The translations under genes were made by a program, and so were the position numbers. A stretch of DNA of 16,311 bases from an uncultured Bacillota bacterium (lineage in GTDB: Bacteria > Bacillota_I > Bacilli_A > RFN20 > CAG-826), in contig CASFWS010000011.1 in NCBI GenBank assembly GCA_949298295.1, forward strand, positions 1 to 16,311, written 5' to 3'. Below are positions 13,085 through 16,311 of the stretch, piece after piece. How positions within the stretch are numbered: the stretch's first letter is position 1; the number at the start of each line of letters is the position of its first letter. The notes under the pieces were generated by a model. That model was given only the letters and a program-made list of their open reading frames with translations, had not been told where the DNA came from and did not search any database.

Positions 13085-13485
13085 TTTCTACGGAAGAAAG
13101 GGGCCGGCAATTAAGGGTGGCTCGCTCCCCTATTCCCGAATATCCCGAATTGGCTGATCGTTGGCTGACGGTTCGCCATCTAGGATACTCCGCGCAGCTG
13201 GCCGCCCAATTCAAGGGGCGGAGCATCACATCAATCGAAATCCGAGAAAAGAAAGTCTTTGCCCAGACCCTAGCAACACGGGCCGCTCTATGGGCTTAGC
13301 CTAGGGCGAGTCACTGGCAAAACCATTCAAAGTCACGGGTTCTCCTTAGATCCGTTCGACGTTGCCTAACGAACGGAAATCCATGAGAATTGGCAGCAAA
13401 AGGGCCATATGTTGACCGAAAACAAGGTAACAGTGGAATCGTAAGCCGACGGATGTTTGAATATGGCCATAAGGAGCGAATCACC
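13085..13485. other. 400-bp stretch without a recognised gene
   Basis: A plus-strand frame is open up to 13299 (ending in a Leu/Ala-rich helix-like segment), but it starts inside the PPTase gene, crosses the tRNA and has no ribosome site, so I do not call it. An 8-bp inverted repeat, TCCGTTCG (13351-13358) and CGAACGGA (13370-13377) with an 11-nt gap, has no following T run. A second one, GGCCATAT (13403-13410) and ATATGGCC (13461-13468), lies just before the lipoprotein's ribosome site. The stretch could be decayed mobile DNA or regulatory sequence. Confidence 0.4.
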
Positions 13486-14431
13486 ATGAAACGGGTTCTT
13501 GCCATCTCCCTCTTGTTCATTCCCCTTCTTCTATCCGGTTGTACCGAGGAAGGTCCCGTCGCCTCCTCTTCCGGGCCGGAAACGGAATCATCTTCTTCTG
13601 AAATATCCTCATCGGGGGAAATCGACGATGTCGACTATTCCATCGTCACAGAGTCCGAATACGGTTTTCTCACCCTTCCTAAGGAAAGATATGACTTTGC
13701 CACCATCAAGGAAAACGACAACTACCCCCCGGCGGCCGAGGTCGAGATCGCCTGCGATTGGAACTACGTCACCTTCCTCAACGAAAACTACACGAAAATC
13801 CTCATCGAGAACGAGGCGGCGGTTCCTTCCTCCGCGGTCTCTTACTCGACCCGGGATAGCCTCAGCGGAACCGGCGGCAGCAGCGAAATCGAAGCCATCG
13901 TCCTCACCATCGACCGCTCGCTCATCCAGCCGGGAACGACCCGCATCCGCTTCGAGACCCGCCCCGGGAACGGGGTGTCCACGACCAAGGTGTTCACCGT
14001 CTGCTTCGAAGTCAAGGTCTATCCCTACGGGGGAATCGAAGTCCCGACCTACGACGTCAATCTCAAAGTCGACCTTTCGTGGCTGAATGACCTCATGCCG
14101 GAAATCGAAGGGGCCACCGCTCTTACCTTCACCCTTTCCGACAGCGAGGAAATCCTACGGCTATTCGGCCGACGGGCTCTTAAGCGAAGACCTTCCGCTC
14201 GAAGGCTCCTTTGGGTCCCTGGAGTTCGCCGGCATCAAATGGGCGGCCGGCCACGTCTACGAAGCTTGGCTTTTCATCGACAACGAGGATTTCAGCGCCC
14301 GCCGCTGGTACCCGATCAAGGAAGCCTCCCCTTCCCCCGACTACGCCATCACCGTCAATCCGACCGGGGACTCGACGATCGAGGTCGAAGGCGACTGCAC
14401 GATCGAGGCCGTCCTCTTCGAAGGGGTCTAA
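13486..14431 (+). pseudogene. Lipoprotein gene interrupted by a one-base frameshift
   Basis: The start is ATG 13486, with AAGGAG 9 nt upstream. The product opens with a lipoprotein signal and the lipobox LSGC (C19), then a Ser/Glu-rich linker (about 25-45) like that of the lipoprotein at 4736-5926. The body is beta-strand-like and I do not recognise it. At about 14150-14152 (an AAA in GAGGAAATCC) the reading frame changes: before it the frame beginning at 13486 looks natural (TLSDSEE), and after it the +1 frame does (SYGYSADGLLSED to EAVLFEGV, stop at 14431). Removing one base gives a continuous 314-aa protein. Without that correction the first frame turns into an Arg/Pro-rich tail running to 14493, through the terminator. 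This is either a genuine recent mutation or a one-base sequence error; the intact downstream frame favours an error or a very young lesion. Confidence 0.75.
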
Positions 14432-14442
14432 GGGAAAGAGGC

Positions 14443-14472
14443 AAAGGCCGCCGGGGCGCCCGGCGGCCTTTT
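14443..14472. terminator. Bidirectional GC-rich terminator between the lipoprotein and antiporter genes
   Basis: Perfect 10-bp stem GGCCGCCGGG (14446-14455) and CCCGGCGGCC (14459-14468) with loop GCG, flanked by AAA and TTTT. It starts 11 nt after the plus-strand lipoprotein stop and touches the antiporter stop codon (14472-14474) on the minus strand. Confidence 0.9.
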
Positions 14473-15902
14473 CATTTCCCCTCGTTATCGTAGTTCTGGC
14501 TTTTCCGGGCCAGGAGGTATCCGGCCTGGCCCCTCCGGGAAGAACGCCAATCGCCGTTCAAGGGAAGGGACGAGGGAAGAGTAGGTAACTCATTATCCCT
14601 TTCCTGGCGGTCGGCTATCGCCTCGATCCGCCCGAGGCTCAGCCGGTGCTTATCCACTTCGTCGACGAGGTTCTTTCCTTTCTTTAAGGCGAGGGCTTCC
14701 CGAGGAATCGAGCCGCTTTGGACGAGGGAGAGCTTGGCAAGGGCCGGGCCGGCCATCTCGTAGAGGACCGAGGAGCAAAGGATGACGGAAAGGAAGGTGT
14801 CGCCCATTGAGGAAGGAAGCATCCGCTCCCCAAGGAAGGCCAGCCCGATGGCCACCCCGGCCTGCGGGGCCAAGGCGAGGCCGAGGTAGTTCCTCGTCTT
14901 TTTGGTCGTCTTCATGAGGGCGCAGCCGGCGAAGGCCCCGAGGTATTTCCCGCCCATCCGGACCAGGAAGTAGACGACCCCGACCAGCCCGATGGTCAGG
15001 AAGGAGGAGAAATCCATGTTGGCGCCGCTCATGACGAAGAAGAGAAGCATGATCGGCGGGTCGAAGTGATCGACGTATTTGAAGAGCTTCTCGTCCTTGG
15101 TGAGGTTGACGTAGGTTGCCCCGAAGACCATGCAGGAGAGAAGGGGCGAGACATCGAGAAGGATGGCCCCGCCGCTGATGAGGGCGATGATGGCCACGGC
15201 GATGATGAGGCGGCTATTCGGCGAGCGCCCCTTCACGAGGAAGGAAAGGAAGAGGCCGGAGAGGAAGCCGATGGCCAGGAAAAGGAGGTTATAGAGGACC
15301 GGGGTGAGAATCGAGAGGGCGTCGAGGTTCCCGCTCGAGGTCCCCTCGACGATAGCCGAGGCAATTGAGAAGCAAAGGAGGCAGACGACGTCGTCGAGAG
15401 CGACGACTTGGAGGAGGACGTCGACGAATTCTCCCTTCGCGTCGTACTGGTTGATGGTCATGAGGGTCGAGGCCGGGGCCGTCGCCGTGGCAATAGCCCC
15501 AAGAAGGAGGGCAAAGCCCCACCCGAGGTCGGGGAAGAAGGCTCCCACGGCCAAGGTGACGAGAATCCCGGCGACCAAGGCCTCGAGGATGGTAATGACG
15601 ATGACCCGGGGACCGCTTTTCTTCAGGACTTCCTTCTTGAAGAACTTCCCGACCCCGAAGGCGATGAAGCCGAGGGCAAGGTCGCTTAGGAAAGACATTC
15701 CCTCGAGGACGTCCGGGGGAACGAGGTCGAGGAGGAAGGGGCCGATGAGGATGCCGGAAACGATGTAGCCGGTGACATTGGGAAGGCGGAACAGTTTGGA
15801 AACCCGGGAGAGGAGGAAGCCGGCCAGGAACATGATGGCAAGGGCGATGAGAGTCGTCGCCGCCCCCATTCCTTCGTAAAATCCATAGAGCTTGAGATTC
15901 AT
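14472..15902 (-). CDS. CPA2-family cation:proton antiporter (Na+/H+ or K+/H+)
   Basis: The 476-aa protein is a polytopic membrane exchanger of the monovalent cation:proton antiporter-2 type. About twelve hydrophobic segments fill residues 14-400. TATAPAST at 139-146 is the unwound-helix region, and ALDDVV at 168-173 supplies D170 and D171, the acidic pair expected to bind ion and proton. An RLPNVTGYIVSGILIGP segment at 39-55 is typical of the family's second helix. No TrkA-N/RCK domain follows; instead there is a charged hydrophilic tail of about 75 residues. Ion specificity (Na+ or K+) cannot be told. The ATG at 15902 is preceded by AAAGGAGGA 6 nt upstream; an in-frame ATG at 15938 is rejected because it lies before this ribosome site. 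The gene is divergent from a LysR regulator 113 bp away, its likely controller. Confidence 0.9.
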   Translation of the reverse strand: MNLKLYGFYEGMGAATTLIALAIMFLAGFLLSRVSKLFRLPNVTGYIVSGILIGPFLLDLVPPDVLEGMSFLSDLALGFIAFGVGKFFKKEVLKKSGPRVIVITILEALVAGILVTLAVGAFFPDLGWGFALLLGAIATATAPASTLMTINQYDAKGEFVDVLLQVVALDDVVCLLCFSIASAIVEGTSSGNLDALSILTPVLYNLLFLAIGFLSGLFLSFLVKGRSPNSRLIIAVAIIALISGGAILLDVSPLLSCMVFGATYVNLTKDEKLFKYVDHFDPPIMLLFFVMSGANMDFSSFLTIGLVGVVYFLVRMGGKYLGAFAGCALMKTTKKTRNYLGLALAPQAGVAIGLAFLGERMLPSSMGDTFLSVILCSSVLYEMAGPALAKLSLVQSGSIPREALALKKGKNLVDEVDKHRLSLGRIEAIADRQERDNELPTLPSSLPLNGDWRSSRRGQAGYLLARKSQNYDNEGK

Positions 15903-15986
15903 CTTCTTTCCTCCTTTCCTTCGAGCGAAGGCAGCCATATGATAGGAAGGAAGAAGATAAGCAAAGTTTATAGGTTTTTATGGCTT

Positions 15987-16003
15987 CATAATGCTTGCTT
16001 ATG
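15987..16003. promoter_or_regulatory. LysR-type inverted repeat (T-N11-A) between antiporter and regulator
   Basis: CATAA (15987-15991) and TTATG (15999-16003) form a perfect inverted repeat with a 7-nt spacer and contain the T-N11-A pattern of LysR-family sites. It abuts the GGAGGT ribosome site of the LysR gene, so binding would suit autorepression as well as control of the antiporter. Confidence 0.5.
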
Positions 16004-16015
16004 GAGGTATCCAAG

Positions 16016-16311
16016 ATGGTCGATCCGAAGCTCCTGACCCTCATCGAAGTCGAGAAGCGAAACGGCTTCACCGCGGCGGCTAAGGCCCTGAACCTGACCC
16101 AGCCGGCCGTGAGCCAGCATATCCGCCTTCTCGAAAAGGAAAACGGCATCCGCATCTTCAACAAGGTCGGCGGCTATCTCCGCCTTACCCCCGAAGGGGA
16201 AATCCTCCTCCGCTACGCCAAGCGGATCGTTTCCGTCTATTCCGACCTTGCCTCCAAGCTCAAGGACGAGGCAGCCGGAAGGAAGGGCTATATCGTCGGG
16301 ATCACACATAC
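16016..16311 (+). CDS. LysR-family transcriptional regulator (N-terminal part)
   Basis: The frame runs from ATG 16016 to the window end without a stop, giving about 98 residues. Residues 1-60 are the winged helix-turn-helix of LysR regulators: LLTLIEVEKRNGFTAAAKAL, then LTQPAVSQHIRLLEKENGIRIF, followed by LRLTPEGE in the wing and the start of the linker helix. The effector-binding domain lies beyond the window, so the inducer is unknown. GGAGGT lies 7-8 nt before this ATG; an in-frame ATG at 16001 overlaps that site and is less likely. Placement back to back with the antiporter gene, with a T-N11-A site between them, suggests it regulates that gene and itself. Confidence 0.93.
   Translation, partial: MVDPKLLTLIEVEKRNGFTAAAKALNLTQPAVSQHIRLLEKENGIRIFNKVGGYLRLTPEGEILLRYAKRIVSVYSDLASKLKDEAAGRKGYIVGITH

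Noticed and set aside
12835..13110. Minus-strand frame with a repeated KCLQ motif near the tRNA
   Set aside because: The repeat in the protein is just the tandem 12-bp DNA repeat, and the frame crosses the tRNA on the wrong strand. It resembles the tail of an integrase only superficially.
12892..13299. 135-codon plus-strand open frame
   Set aside because: It starts inside the PPTase gene, runs through the whole tRNA-His and its terminator, and has no ribosome site. Only its last 60 or so codons look faintly protein-like, so a decayed remnant remains possible.
1..16311. CRISPR arrays, insertion sequences, rRNA
   Set aside because: No regularly spaced repeats, transposase motifs or rRNA signatures were seen.

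Overview
The window looks like a chromosome segment of a Gram-positive-type (Bacillota, Bacilli/Erysipelotrichia-like) bacterium, probably uncultured. This is inference. It rests on strong AGGAGG-type ribosome sites, lipoproteins with Ser-rich linkers, a SipW/TasA-type secretion operon, a domain-permuted GH3 beta-glycosidase and the standard code (TGA is a stop, e.g. at the ends of the 216-aa and antiporter genes). Most genes are GC-rich; the large secreted-protein gene at 7.7-10.3 kb and its upstream region are clearly AT-richer.

Layout. 1-1297 (minus): a putative 10-TM metal exporter (PF11449-like) followed by an overlapping, truncated membrane protein. 1407-2255 (plus): an Mrp/Nbp35-type Fe-S carrier ATPase, divergent from the exporter. 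A bidirectional terminator separates it from a minus-strand operon (6340-2306) of a two-CBS-domain protein, a lipoprotein whose C-terminal half looks like a barnase-type ribonuclease, and an intracellular GH3 enzyme with reversed domain order. 6449-6658 (plus): a small HMA metallochaperone behind a possible operator. A second bidirectional terminator follows.

11691-6722 (minus) is the most distinctive block: a TasA/camelysin-like small secreted protein, a paralogous 216-aa protein, an 839-aa secreted protein and an ER-type (Ser/His) signal peptidase of the SipW class. The three substrates share one signal-peptide motif, so this reads as a self-contained surface-fibre or matrix operon with its own dedicated peptidase. 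A 620-bp gene-free leader precedes it, containing an 11-C run, a two-turn-spaced direct repeat and a possible multi-branched RNA.

12312-13084: a Sfp-type phosphopantetheinyl transferase divergent from tRNA-His(GTG), whose promoter and terminator are both visible; a tandem 12-bp repeat abuts the terminator and may mark an old integration site. 13486-14431 (plus): a lipoprotein broken by a one-base frameshift. 14472-15902 (minus): a CPA2-type cation/proton antiporter, divergent from a LysR regulator cut by the window end, with a LysR-type T-N11-A inverted repeat between them.

A recurring signal is that three first-of-operon genes (exporter, Mrp, CBS) have a -10-like hexamer only 6-8 nt before the start codon and no Shine-Dalgarno, so they are probably translated from leaderless mRNAs, while internal operon genes have strong ribosome sites.
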